NCBI GenBank assembly: GCA_005772945.1
Contig: SXIE01000164.1
Span: forward strand, 1 to 12,005
Direction: 5' to 3'
DNA length: 12,005 nucleotides
DNA from: Pseudomonadota bacterium
GTDB lineage: Bacteria; Myxococcota; UBA9042; PHBI01
Numbering within the stretch: the stretch's first letter is position 1; each line of letters starts with the position of its first letter. A program made the position numbers and the translations under genes. Below, piece after piece: positions 1-7,640 of the stretch. The notes beneath the pieces were generated by a model, which did no database searches, was not told the origin of the DNA, and saw nothing but the letters and a program-made list of their open reading frames with translations.

Positions 1-636
1 AGCGTCGAGATCGAACGCGAAGTCCGCGAGGGGGATCGCCATGCCCTGGCCGCGCGCCTTGATGTAGGCTTCCTTGAGGGTCCAGAGGCGAAAGAAGCGC
101 TCGCGCTGCGCGGGCTCGGGCATGGCGACGAGGCCGGCGACTTCGGTCGGTGCGAAATAGCGGCGGGCGAGGGCGGCGATGCGTGCGTCGCGGGCGGCGG
201 CCTCGACGTCGATGCCGACGGGGGTGCGCGCGAGGGTGACGGCGACGAGGGAGTGGGTGTGCGTGAGGTTGCAGTACCAGCCTGGATGCTCGGGGAGCTG
301 GAGCGCGCCGCGTTCGGAGAGCGCGATTCGGAGGGTTGCGGGGTCCTGCCCGAGGTGGGTTGCGAGCGCGCCGCGGAGGAGCCAGCGGCCGGTCAGGAAC
401 TGGGCGAGCGCGCCTTCGTGGCGGAAGGCGTCACGGCGGGTGCGCTCGTCGGGGGAGAGCCAGGCTGCGACGGTCGCGGCGTGGGTGGGATCGGGAGCGG
501 CGAACCAGACGCGGGCGACCGCTTCCGGAGCCGTGGACGAAAATGCGTCGATCTGGTCCGTCGCTGTGACCCAGCGTGCATCGAGCCACGCAGGTGTGCT
601 CGAATCGTTGGTGTACAAAATATCCGACGCAAGCAA
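1..636 (-). CDS. Sfp-type 4'-phosphopantetheinyl transferase, C-terminus cut by window edge
   Basis: Transfers the phosphopantetheine arm of CoA to the conserved serine of carrier proteins. Here the likely clients are the free ACP and the ACP domain of the adjacent PKS. About 212 residues are visible. Residues 141-145 read GIDVE, with the Mg-binding Asp143 and Glu145. Residues 185-196 read WTLKEAYIKARG, with the catalytic Glu189 and Lys193; both are hallmarks of the Sfp family. An earlier NLTHTH stretch matches the region that is usually NLSH. No in-frame ATG or GTG exists between the upstream in-frame stop (near 754) and the conserved core. I chose TTG at 636, which has AAGG nine bases upstream and begins 4 nt after the PKS stop, implying translational coupling; TTG at 618 is the alternative. 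The reading frame runs off the left edge, so the C-terminus is missing. Family assignment is confident; client specificity is inferred from context. Confidence 0.93.
   Translation of the reverse strand, partial: MLASDILYTNDSSTPAWLDARWVTATDQIDAFSSTAPEAVARVWFAAPDPTHAATVAAWLSPDERTRRDAFRHEGALAQFLTGRWLLRGALATHLGQDPATLRIALSERGALQLPEHPGWYCNLTHTHSLVAVTLARTPVGIDVEAAARDARIAALARRYFAPTEVAGLVAMPEPAQRERFFRLWTLKEAYIKARGQGMAIPLADFAFDLDA
607..620 (+). repeat. GTTGGTGT motif, copy 1 (at the PPTase start)
   Basis: GTTGGTGTACAAAA, 12 of 14 bases identical to the dyad copy at 2472-2485. It sits at codons 6-10 of the PPTase, in an AT-rich patch that stands out from the surrounding GC-rich DNA. Possible regulator site; function unproven. 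Confidence 0.35.
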
Positions 637-640
637 CCGA

Positions 641-3600
641 CTACGCCTTGGGCTTGGGTGCCGGCTTCTTCGGGTCCTCGGCGCGGATCTGCGCGAGCGT
701 TTCGGCGATGCGATCGGCGGTGTAAACGAGCTGCGTTTCGGTGTGCAGGCTCGTCATGAAGAAGCGCAGCCGGGCCGCATCGTTGGCCACCGCGGGAAAG
801 ATGATCGGCTTGGCGTTGATGCCCTGGTCCAAGAGGCGCTCGGAGAGTTTCAGCGCCCACATCGAGTCGCTGGTGATGACGGGGATGACGGGCGAGTCGC
901 CGGTGGCAGGTCCGGTGTCGAGGCCGCGCGCCGCGAGGAGCTCCCAGAAGCGCTTCGCGTTGCGCTGGAGATCGGCGACGCGCCACGGCTCGGCCAGCAT
1001 GTAATTGAGCGACGAGAGCGCGGCTTGGCCGAGCGCGGGCGGGATGCCGGCGGCGAAGACGAAGCCCGGGGTCGTGTAGCGCAGATAGAGGATGAGCTCC
1101 TTGCGACCTGCGACCCAGCCGCCCATCGAGGCGAGCGACTTGGACATCGTGCCCATCCAGATGTCGACGTCTTGGCGTGTCAGTGGGCTTGCAGGCTCGT
1201 CGAGGCCCCAGAGCTCGCCGACGCCGCGGCCGGTCGTGCCGACGGTGCCGAAGCTGTGCGCCTCGTCGACCATGAGCATGCAGCCGTACTGCTTCTTGAG
1301 GCGGATGAGCGCCGGAAGATTCGTGACGTCGCCGTCCATCGAATAGACGCCTTCGACGAGCAGGAGGACTTTCTCGTAGTGGCGGCGGAGCTCCTTGAGC
1401 TGGGCTTCGAGGTGCGCCATGTCCTCGTGCTTGAAGCTGCGGCGGGCGGCGCCCGAGAGCTTGATGCCCTGCAGGCAGCTGTCGTGGATGAGCTCGTCGT
1501 GCAGGACCAGATCCTTCACGCCGAAGAGGTGGCCGATGGTGTTGACGTTCGTCGCGTGGCCGCCGGCCATGACGAGCGCGTCGTCGACCCCATGGGCCTT
1601 GGCGAGCGCGGCCTCGAGGGCGCGATGGAAGGGGCGCTCGCCCGAGGCGACGCGCGAGGCCGAGACGGACGTGCCGTACTTGCGGACGGCCACTTCGACC
1701 TCGTCGAGCACGCGCGGGTCGCCCGAGAGTCCGAGGTAATTGTACGAGCTGTAATTGATGATCTCGCGGCCCGCGATGTGCGTGACGTTCTTGGCGGTGC
1801 CGTCGTGGAGGTCGAAGAACGGGTTCTTGAGGCCCATCGCGTCGACGGCGTGTAGGCGCATCGCGAGGTCCTTGTAGCCGCGCCACTTGGACGGGTCGAC
1901 CCACTCGGGCTTGACGACGAAGGCGGGCTCGTCTTGCGCGGGGGCCGGCGCGCCCGGTTGCGGGGCGGCCGCGGGGCTTGCCTCTGCCGCGGCAGGGGAG
2001 GGGGCGGACGCGCGCTCGACCTTCTTCATGTCGGCCGTGACGCCCCAGGCCGCCGCGATCGGCGTGCCGTCGAGCGTGCGGAAGACGAGGTCGGCCTCGA
2101 GCTTGTCGCTGTCGCCCGGCTTGAATGCCGCTTCGGCGAGGACCTCACCGGCCGGCCATGGGGCGAGCTGGACGAAGCGCGCGACGCCGACGGGCGTGCC
2201 CGCGCGGCCGTATCGAACATAGGCGACGTAGGCGGCGAGCTGCATCGCGGAGTCGAAGGCCAGGGGATCGATGGCCCACGCGGACTGTTCGGTGAGGCGC
2301 ATCCAATCGCCGGGGCGCGAGGTCTTCACGTGGCCGACGACGAAGTCCTCGCCGATCCGATCGATGGACGTGATGCCCTGCAGCAGCGGTCCGTGGAACG
2401 TGATGCCACCATAGAACTGGGCGAGCGTGAGGGCCGTCGGAGGCGTGCCGCCGGCGCGTGCGGGGGCAATGGTTGGTGTACCAACGATTCCATCGAGCGT
2501 GGCGCCGAGCGGGGCAACGGTCGCGCGGTAGGAGAGCGTCCGCCTGTCGCCCTGGCGGAGCTCGGCCTTGTCGCCTTGGACCGAGGCCTCGAGCGCGACC
2601 GGCTCCGTGACCGCGACGCCCTGGAAGAGCGTGAGGTCGCGGAGCTCGAACGGTGCTGCGAGCGCGGCGATCTCGGCGAGCGTCGTGGCGGCGGCCGCCA
2701 GCGGGAAGACGGGCGTGCCCTGGACCGCGTGATCCTTGAGATAGGGGTGGCTCTCGGTCGCGAGCGTCGTCGTGCGCACGGCGCGGCGGGTCGTCTGCGG
2801 GACGCTCTGGCGACCGCGTACGATGACGCCGCGGGCAGAGAGGTCCTCGCGCAGTGCTCGGAGGCCGGCGACGTTCCCCACGAAGTCGACGCCCTCGGCG
2901 CGCATCGCCTGCTGCACGGCCGGCGGGATCGAGCGCACCATGTCCGACTCGGTCCAGGGGCCGAACTCGCTGGCGGCCGCATGGATCCGGGCCGGTAGGT
3001 GGTTCACCAGCTCGGCGGCCAGCGCGTTCGCCGCGGCGTAATACGCCTGGTGCCGGTTGCCGAAGCGCCCGGCCCACGAGCCGACGACGAGCACGCGCTC
3101 GAGGCCGCTGCCGAGTGCGTGAATGGCGTTCACAAATCCGTCGACCTTCACGGCGCGGGCGCGGGTGCCGACCGCGGGATCGACCTGCCCGAGTGGGCCG
3201 TCGGCGAGGACACCGGCGGCGTGAACGAGCGTCGTGACGCCACGTCCCTCGAGCGCGCGGCGCAGGGCGTCGCGATCGGTCACGTCGACGGCCACCGCCT
3301 CGACTCGCGCGGGCAGGGCGCCCGGCGCGTTGCGGCCGACGACGAGCACTTTGGCGCCTCGGGCCGCGAGCTCGGTCGCGAGTGCGAGCCCGATCCCGCG
3401 CGTGCCGCCCGTCACCGCCACCACGTCATTTGCACCGGACTGCCAGAGTTCGGCGTCGGCGATCGCCGGCAGTGCGGTGGTGCCGGCGACGCTGCGGACA
3501 CCGTCCACCCAGCGGACGTCGGTCGTGCGATCGAAGGACCCGAGCTCGGCGAGGAGCTGTGCGCCCGTCAGCGTGTGCCCGCCGCGGATGGACTTCACGA

Positions 3601-6600
3601 TCGGATCGGGCGCATTGGGGACGTGCGACCACTCGCGCGCGACCGCTCGCAGGAGGCCCGTCGCGGCCTCAGCCCAGGGGTCGTCGTCGCGCCGCAGGAG
3701 GACGACATGCGGTGTGGCGCCGGCCTTGGCGGCCGCATCGAGAAGGGCCATGAGCGGCACGGTGTGATCCGGTGCGGCCACCTCGCCCGCGAGTACCGCT
3801 GACACCGGCACCGGCGCGCCCGTCGGCGTCCCGAACGCCAAGAGCGTCGCACCCGCCCCGTCGGCGCCTGCCACGCGTGTCCAGCCCTTGCCGAGGAGCG
3901 CCTGGGCCAACGTCTCGACACCCTCGCCGATCGCCACGAACGTCCCCGCCGGCGGCAGCGACGCGCCCCAGGTCGGAAGCGGCGCCGGGATCCAGGTCGG
4001 CGCAAAGCGCCCGAGCGGGAGATCGTCCATCGACGCATCGGTGGCCGCGCTCCCGGCCGTCGCGGCGGGGCTGCGTGCGAACGCGAGGATGTCCGCGATG
4101 GTCGGACCCTGGATGAGCAGCTCCTGCGGGATCCCGACGAAGCCGGTGATGTTCTTCCGAAGCTCCTCGGCCAGATCGGCGACCATCATCGAATCGAAGC
4201 CGAGATCGTCGCCAAGCCGCATCGTCGGTTTGAGCGCCGCGCGCGGGTACGCCGAGGCCTTCGCGATCGCCGCGTACACCACGTCGTTGAGTGGGTCGCC
4301 CTCGGCGCGCGAACCGGCGTCGGCGCCGGGCGCAGACTTGGGTTGCTGCGCGGGCGTGACAGAGGCGGGAGCCGCCTTGGGAGCCATCCCCGGGCCACTC
4401 AGCGTCGCGAGCTGAATCGGCTCGGCTGGCTGGTCGCTGACGACCCAGTAGGTCTGTCGCTCATAGAGCGTCGGCGGCAGCGAGGCCTGCGCGCCGGGCG
4501 CGGTGACCGCCGAAGCATCGACCGGCACCCCGAGCGTCCACAGCGCTCCGAGCGCCTCGAGCAGCGACGCGCCCCCGTCGGCGTCTTCTTTGGACGCGAG
4601 CGACAGCGCCGACACCCCCGGCAAGGTCCCGCGCACGAACGAGAGCAGCGGCCCGCCGGCGGCGACCTGCAGGAATAGGGTGGCGCCCGCGGCCTGGCAG
4701 CGCTCGAGCGCGCCGGTCCACAGAACGGGCGAGCGCGCGTGGCGCTCGAAGACCTCGCGGGCGGTCGCGGCCTCGCGGTAGCTGCTCTCGGCGATGCACG
4801 AGGCGACCGGCACCGCGGCCTCCTGCATGGCGATCTGATCGACAGTCGCGCTGAGATCCAAACCCTCGAAGACGCCCGAATGGAAGCCGTGCGAGACGCG
4901 CAGCTCGGTGACCTCGATCCCCGCGGCCCGCGCGCGTTTCGCCACCGCGGCGACCACGTCGCGGAACCCGGAGACGACGACCTGGCGCGGGTGATTGACG
5001 TTCGCGATGTTTGCGCCCGGAAGCAAGTGTTGCTCGGCCGTCGCGCGGTCACAGACCAGCGCCGCCATCGCGCCCTTGTCGGGCGTGCCGTCGCTGCCTG
5101 CGCGGTACGTCAGCGACTGCATGCCCTGACCACGCTTTGCACACCAACGAATGCCCTCGGAGGCGCTCGTCAAGCCGGCGACCGCCGCGGCCGTGAACTC
5201 ACCGACCGAGTGGCCCGCCGTCACGACCGGCGTGACGCCGACCTGCTTCAAGAGCTGCGCGAGGGCCCAGCCAACCGCAAAGAGTGCCGGCTGGCAGTTC
5301 TCGGTGTCGGTGAGTTCTGCGAGGGCCCGCTCGGCGTCGGCCATGCCGCGCCGCTCCGGATAAAGGTAGTCCGACACCGGGTGGCTCATCACGCCGCGCG
5401 TGGCCTCGTCCATGCTGAGAAGCGCGTCGCGCACGACCGGGAAGCGGTCGCGGATCCCCGCGAGCATGCCGACGCGCTGCGCGCCCTGCCCGGGGAAGAG
5501 GAACGCGACCTTGGGCGCCGTGTCGCCCGCCTTGCCCGTCACCACGCCCTTGGACAACTCGCCGCGCGCGAAGGCCTCCAGTTTCGTCGTCAGCTCCTCG
5601 CGGGTCGTCGCGACAAACGCCGCGCGCGTTGCTTCGTGCGGGCGCTTGCCGAGCGTCCGCGCGATGCCGCCGAGTGCCAACTGCGGATCGGCCTTGATCG
5701 CGTTCGCCAGGTCCGCGGCACTCGCGGCCAAGAGCGCCTCGTTCGAGGCGGATAGGCACACGAGCTCGGCCTGCGCCGCGGTCGCCACCGCCGCCGCCGC
5801 CGCGACGACCTTCGGGGCCGCGCCCACGATCACGTGCCCGTTCGTCCCGCCGAAGCCGAATGAGCTCACGCACGCGAGACTTGCATTTGGATGCCAGTCT
5901 TCCGCCGTCTTCGGGATGAAGAACGGCGATCCCGCCAGCGGCAGATCCGCTTTCGGCGACTCGAAGTTCGCCATCGGCGGCAGTTTCGCGTGGTAGATGG
6001 CCATCACCGCGCGCAGCAAACCCGCGATCCCGGCCGCCGACATCGTGTGCCCGAAGTTCGCCTTGCTCGACCCGAGCGCCGCGCGCCCGCCGGCCGCCGC
6101 GAGCTCCGCACCCAAGGCCGTGCTCAGCCCGTCGAACTCGATGTGGTCGCCGACCAGCGTGCCGGTGCCGTGGCATTCGACGTAGCCGAGGCCCGCCGGC
6201 GATAGCCCCGCGTCCGCCCAGGCCGCTTGGATGACCTCGACCTGGCCTTCCTTGACCGGCGCCATCGGCCCCGCGCCGCCGCCGTCGTTGTTCATCGCGA
6301 TGCCGTGCAAAAGTGCGTAGATCCGGTCCCCGTCGCGCTCCGCGTCCGCGAGGCGCTTGAGCATCACGACGCCGCAGCCATCGCCCTGCACGAAGCCGTC
6401 GGCGCGCTTGTCGAACGGTAGGCACTTGCCGCCCTTGGAAATCGCGCCGATGCGCGAGAAGGCGATGTGGTGCTCGGGGGTCAGGCAGATGTACACGCCG
6501 CCCGCGAGGGCCGCGTCGATCTGATGGTTGCGAAGTGCCATCACCGCCGACGAGAGTGCCACCAGCGCGCTGGCACATGCCGCGTCCGTCGAGAACGCCG

Positions 6601-7183
6601 GCCCGTGCAGGCGCAGCTCCTGCGCGACGAATGCCGCGTTCATGTTCGAGAGCAGTCCGGGCGCCGTGTAGGGCCGCGTCGCGACGAGGCGCTCGACGGC
6701 GCCAGCCAGAATGGCCGCATCCGCCGGTGAGGCCGCGCGCCCGAGCGCCCCGGACGCCATCAGCTGCGCCATGACGCGTGCGCTCGACAGCGTGCGATAT
6801 TCGACCGCCGTGACGCCCATGTAGACGCCCGTTCGGTAAGGCATCGCCTCCGCGGTCAGTCCGGCGTCCGTCACGGCCTGAATGGCACATTCGAGTGCTA
6901 AGCGCTGCTGCGGATCGGTCACATCCAGCCGGCGCGGTGGCACATTGAAGGCGGTCGGGAACGAGCGCACATCGTCGATCCAGGCACCCGTCGGGGCATA
7001 GGACTTGTCACGCGCCCGCGGATTCGCGTCGAAAAACGCCGCCGCGTCCCAGCGATCCGGCGGCACGGGCGCGAACTGATCCTGACCCTCCAACGTCACG
7101 CGCCAGAAGGCCTGCAGATTGTCCGCACCCGCGAAACGGCAGCCGATTCCGACGATGGCGATGGGCGAGCTGGCTTGGGACAT
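641..7183 (-). CDS. Type I PKS module fused to alpha-oxoamine synthase (KS-AT-ACP-KR-DH-AOS), 2180 aa
   Basis: Predicted to extend an acyl chain by one malonate (or iteratively), reduce and dehydrate it, then release it by PLP-dependent decarboxylative condensation with an amino acid to give an alpha-aminoketone. KS is about 6-455: Cys203 in DAACASA, His338 in ECHGTGT, His379 in KANFGHT. AT is about 558-865: Ser659 in GHSVGE, and HGFH at 765-768, which favours malonyl. ACP is about 965-1035, with Ser998 in GFDS. KR is about 1058-1420: TGGTRGIG at 1258-1265, Ser1369, Tyr1382, Asn1386, and LAD at the LDD position. DH is about 1478-1725: His1485 in HxxxGxxxxP, Asp1644 and Gln1648 in DxxxQ. An Ala/Pro-rich linker (1726-1752) leads to the AOS (1755-2168): DEAH 1973-1976 and PLP Lys2015 in GTMSKS. 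There is no ER or thioesterase. Start: ATG 7183 has GAGAG six bases upstream; TTG 7201 is in frame but has no ribosome site. All catalytic residues checked are present. The amino acid used is unknown. Confidence 0.95.
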   Translation of the reverse strand: MSQASSPIAIVGIGCRFAGADNLQAFWRVTLEGQDQFAPVPPDRWDAAAFFDANPRARDKSYAPTGAWIDDVRSFPTAFNVPPRRLDVTDPQQRLALECAIQAVTDAGLTAEAMPYRTGVYMGVTAVEYRTLSSARVMAQLMASGALGRAASPADAAILAGAVERLVATRPYTAPGLLSNMNAAFVAQELRLHGPAFSTDAACASALVALSSAVMALRNHQIDAALAGGVYICLTPEHHIAFSRIGAISKGGKCLPFDKRADGFVQGDGCGVVMLKRLADAERDGDRIYALLHGIAMNNDGGGAGPMAPVKEGQVEVIQAAWADAGLSPAGLGYVECHGTGTLVGDHIEFDGLSTALGAELAAAGGRAALGSSKANFGHTMSAAGIAGLLRAVMAIYHAKLPPMANFESPKADLPLAGSPFFIPKTAEDWHPNASLACVSSFGFGGTNGHVIVGAAPKVVAAAAAVATAAQAELVCLSASNEALLAASAADLANAIKADPQLALGGIARTLGKRPHEATRAAFVATTREELTTKLEAFARGELSKGVVTGKAGDTAPKVAFLFPGQGAQRVGMLAGIRDRFPVVRDALLSMDEATRGVMSHPVSDYLYPERRGMADAERALAELTDTENCQPALFAVGWALAQLLKQVGVTPVVTAGHSVGEFTAAAVAGLTSASEGIRWCAKRGQGMQSLTYRAGSDGTPDKGAMAALVCDRATAEQHLLPGANIANVNHPRQVVVSGFRDVVAAVAKRARAAGIEVTELRVSHGFHSGVFEGLDLSATVDQIAMQEAAVPVASCIAESSYREAATAREVFERHARSPVLWTGALERCQAAGATLFLQVAAGGPLLSFVRGTLPGVSALSLASKEDADGGASLLEALGALWTLGVPVDASAVTAPGAQASLPPTLYERQTYWVVSDQPAEPIQLATLSGPGMAPKAAPASVTPAQQPKSAPGADAGSRAEGDPLNDVVYAAIAKASAYPRAALKPTMRLGDDLGFDSMMVADLAEELRKNITGFVGIPQELLIQGPTIADILAFARSPAATAGSAATDASMDDLPLGRFAPTWIPAPLPTWGASLPPAGTFVAIGEGVETLAQALLGKGWTRVAGADGAGATLLAFGTPTGAPVPVSAVLAGEVAAPDHTVPLMALLDAAAKAGATPHVVLLRRDDDPWAEAATGLLRAVAREWSHVPNAPDPIVKSIRGGHTLTGAQLLAELGSFDRTTDVRWVDGVRSVAGTTALPAIADAELWQSGANDVVAVTGGTRGIGLALATELAARGAKVLVVGRNAPGALPARVEAVAVDVTDRDALRRALEGRGVTTLVHAAGVLADGPLGQVDPAVGTRARAVKVDGFVNAIHALGSGLERVLVVGSWAGRFGNRHQAYYAAANALAAELVNHLPARIHAAASEFGPWTESDMVRSIPPAVQQAMRAEGVDFVGNVAGLRALREDLSARGVIVRGRQSVPQTTRRAVRTTTLATESHPYLKDHAVQGTPVFPLAAAATTLAEIAALAAPFELRDLTLFQGVAVTEPVALEASVQGDKAELRQGDRRTLSYRATVAPLGATLDGIVGTPTIAPARAGGTPPTALTLAQFYGGITFHGPLLQGITSIDRIGEDFVVGHVKTSRPGDWMRLTEQSAWAIDPLAFDSAMQLAAYVAYVRYGRAGTPVGVARFVQLAPWPAGEVLAEAAFKPGDSDKLEADLVFRTLDGTPIAAAWGVTADMKKVERASAPSPAAAEASPAAAPQPGAPAPAQDEPAFVVKPEWVDPSKWRGYKDLAMRLHAVDAMGLKNPFFDLHDGTAKNVTHIAGREIINYSSYNYLGLSGDPRVLDEVEVAVRKYGTSVSASRVASGERPFHRALEAALAKAHGVDDALVMAGGHATNVNTIGHLFGVKDLVLHDELIHDSCLQGIKLSGAARRSFKHEDMAHLEAQLKELRRHYEKVLLLVEGVYSMDGDVTNLPALIRLKKQYGCMLMVDEAHSFGTVGTTGRGVGELWGLDEPASPLTRQDVDIWMGTMSKSLASMGGWVAGRKELILYLRYTTPGFVFAAGIPPALGQAALSSLNYMLAEPWRVADLQRNAKRFWELLAARGLDTGPATGDSPVIPVITSDSMWALKLSERLLDQGINAKPIIFPAVANDAARLRFFMTSLHTETQLVYTADRIAETLAQIRAEDPKKPAPKPKA
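2472..2485. repeat. GTTGGTGT motif, copy 2 (perfect dyad)
   Basis: GTTGGT-GT-ACCAAC is a perfect 14-bp dyad with a 2-base centre, inside the DH part of the PKS gene. On the minus strand it shares the 11-mer GAATCGTTGGT with the plus-strand sequence at 602-612. Local codons (GGA ATC GTT GGT ACA) are atypically A/T-ending. Confidence 0.35.
5135..5148 (-). repeat. GTTGGTGT motif, copy 3
   Basis: On the minus strand GTTGGTGTGCAAAG, 12 of 14 identical to copy 1 and sharing TCGTTGGTGT-N-CAAA with it. It lies in the AT domain coding region (residues IRWCAK), again with A/T-ending codons unlike the neighbours. Confidence 0.35.
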
Positions 7184-7218
7184 GGTCGACTCTCGAGGCA
7201 ACGGACAGGAAACAGTTC

Positions 7219-7255
7219 AAAACGCGACGAGGCGCGACCTGCGCCGCGCCTCATC
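7219..7255 (-). terminator. Terminator-like hairpin between ACP and PKS genes (possible attenuator)
   Basis: Read on the minus strand, positions 7255-7245 pair with 7236-7226 as an 11-bp GC-rich stem with one G-U wobble and an 8-nt loop. Four T residues (7222-7219) begin three bases after the stem. This is the form of a Rho-independent terminator, though the T run is short. It lies in the 108-bp gap between the ACP stop and the PKS-AOS start. A partial terminator here would give more ACP than PKS transcript. Function is inferred from structure only. Confidence 0.5.
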
Positions 7256-7291
7256 AGGAGAGTGCACAGGCCATACGGCCGGGCCCGAAGA

Positions 7292-7540
7292 TCAGGCCAC
7301 GACCTTCTTGATCAGGTTCAACATGTCCCCGACCTTGTTGATCTGGGCGAGGTCTTCATCGGCGAATTGGCAGTGGCAGCGCTCCTCGATGATGCCGACC
7401 ATTTCCATGATCTGCACCGAGTCGACCGCCATGTCGCGGAACTTCACGCCGGGTCCGAAGTCCTTGACTTCCTTGGACCATCCGGGGGCCACCTGGTCGA
7501 GGCTCGACTTCATCATGCTGAGGATATCGTTGTCGCTCAT
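7292..7540 (-). CDS. Free-standing acyl carrier protein, 82 aa
   Basis: A small acidic carrier protein that holds an acyl chain on a phosphopantetheine arm attached to Ser41, in the context MAVDSVQ (the usual DSxx motif at the start of helix II). Its length is normal for a discrete ACP. The start ATG at 7540 has a strong ribosome site, GGAG six bases upstream; a longer in-frame extension reaches further upstream but is not needed. It lies between the methyltransferase and the PKS in the same direction. The FAAL at the head of the operon probably loads it, making it the carrier that hands the fatty acyl starter to the PKS KS domain; methylation could also occur on this ACP-bound chain. It has two cysteines (CHC) in the middle, an unremarkable oddity. 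Family is clear; the partner assignment comes from the neighbourhood. Confidence 0.92.
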   Translation of the reverse strand: MSDNDILSMMKSSLDQVAPGWSKEVKDFGPGVKFRDMAVDSVQIMEMVGIIEERCHCQFADEDLAQINKVGDMLNLIKKVVA

Positions 7541-7560
7541 GACTTTCTCCAGAGGGGGGA

Positions 7561-7575
7561 ACGCCGGCTCGGCGT
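7561..7575 (-). other. Short hairpin just upstream of the ACP ribosome site
   Basis: ACGCCG (7561-7566) and CGGCGT (7570-7575) form a perfect 6-bp stem around a 3-base loop, in the 100-bp gap between the methyltransferase stop and the ACP start. It sits about 10 bases upstream of the ACP Shine-Dalgarno sequence. No T run follows, so it is not a terminator. It could stabilise the processed mRNA end or be incidental. The rest of this gap shows nothing else I can support. Confidence 0.3.
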
Positions 7576-7640
7576 CCGATACGAAAGTGACAAAATCGCG
7601 GGCGCGCAGAGTCGGCTCGCGGTGAATGTGACAGTTGGCG

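Noticed and set aside
179..1855. 558-codon plus-strand open frame opposite the AOS domain and PPTase
   Set aside because: It mirrors the real minus-strand genes, has no recognisable domain, and arises from lack of stops in GC-rich antisense frames.
393..1904. 503-codon minus-strand open frame overlapping the AOS and PPTase
   Set aside because: It is in the wrong frame relative to both real genes; composition is Arg/Pro/Ala-rich nonsense typical of GC-rich out-of-frame translation.
5199..6890. 563-codon minus-strand frame inside the KS-AT region
   Set aside because: It is an out-of-frame shadow; the KS and AT catalytic motifs are all in the 2180-aa frame.
7184..7201. TTG start adding six residues to the PKS
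   Set aside because: No ribosome site upstream; ATG 7183 has GAGAG at good spacing and gives the usual KS N-terminus.
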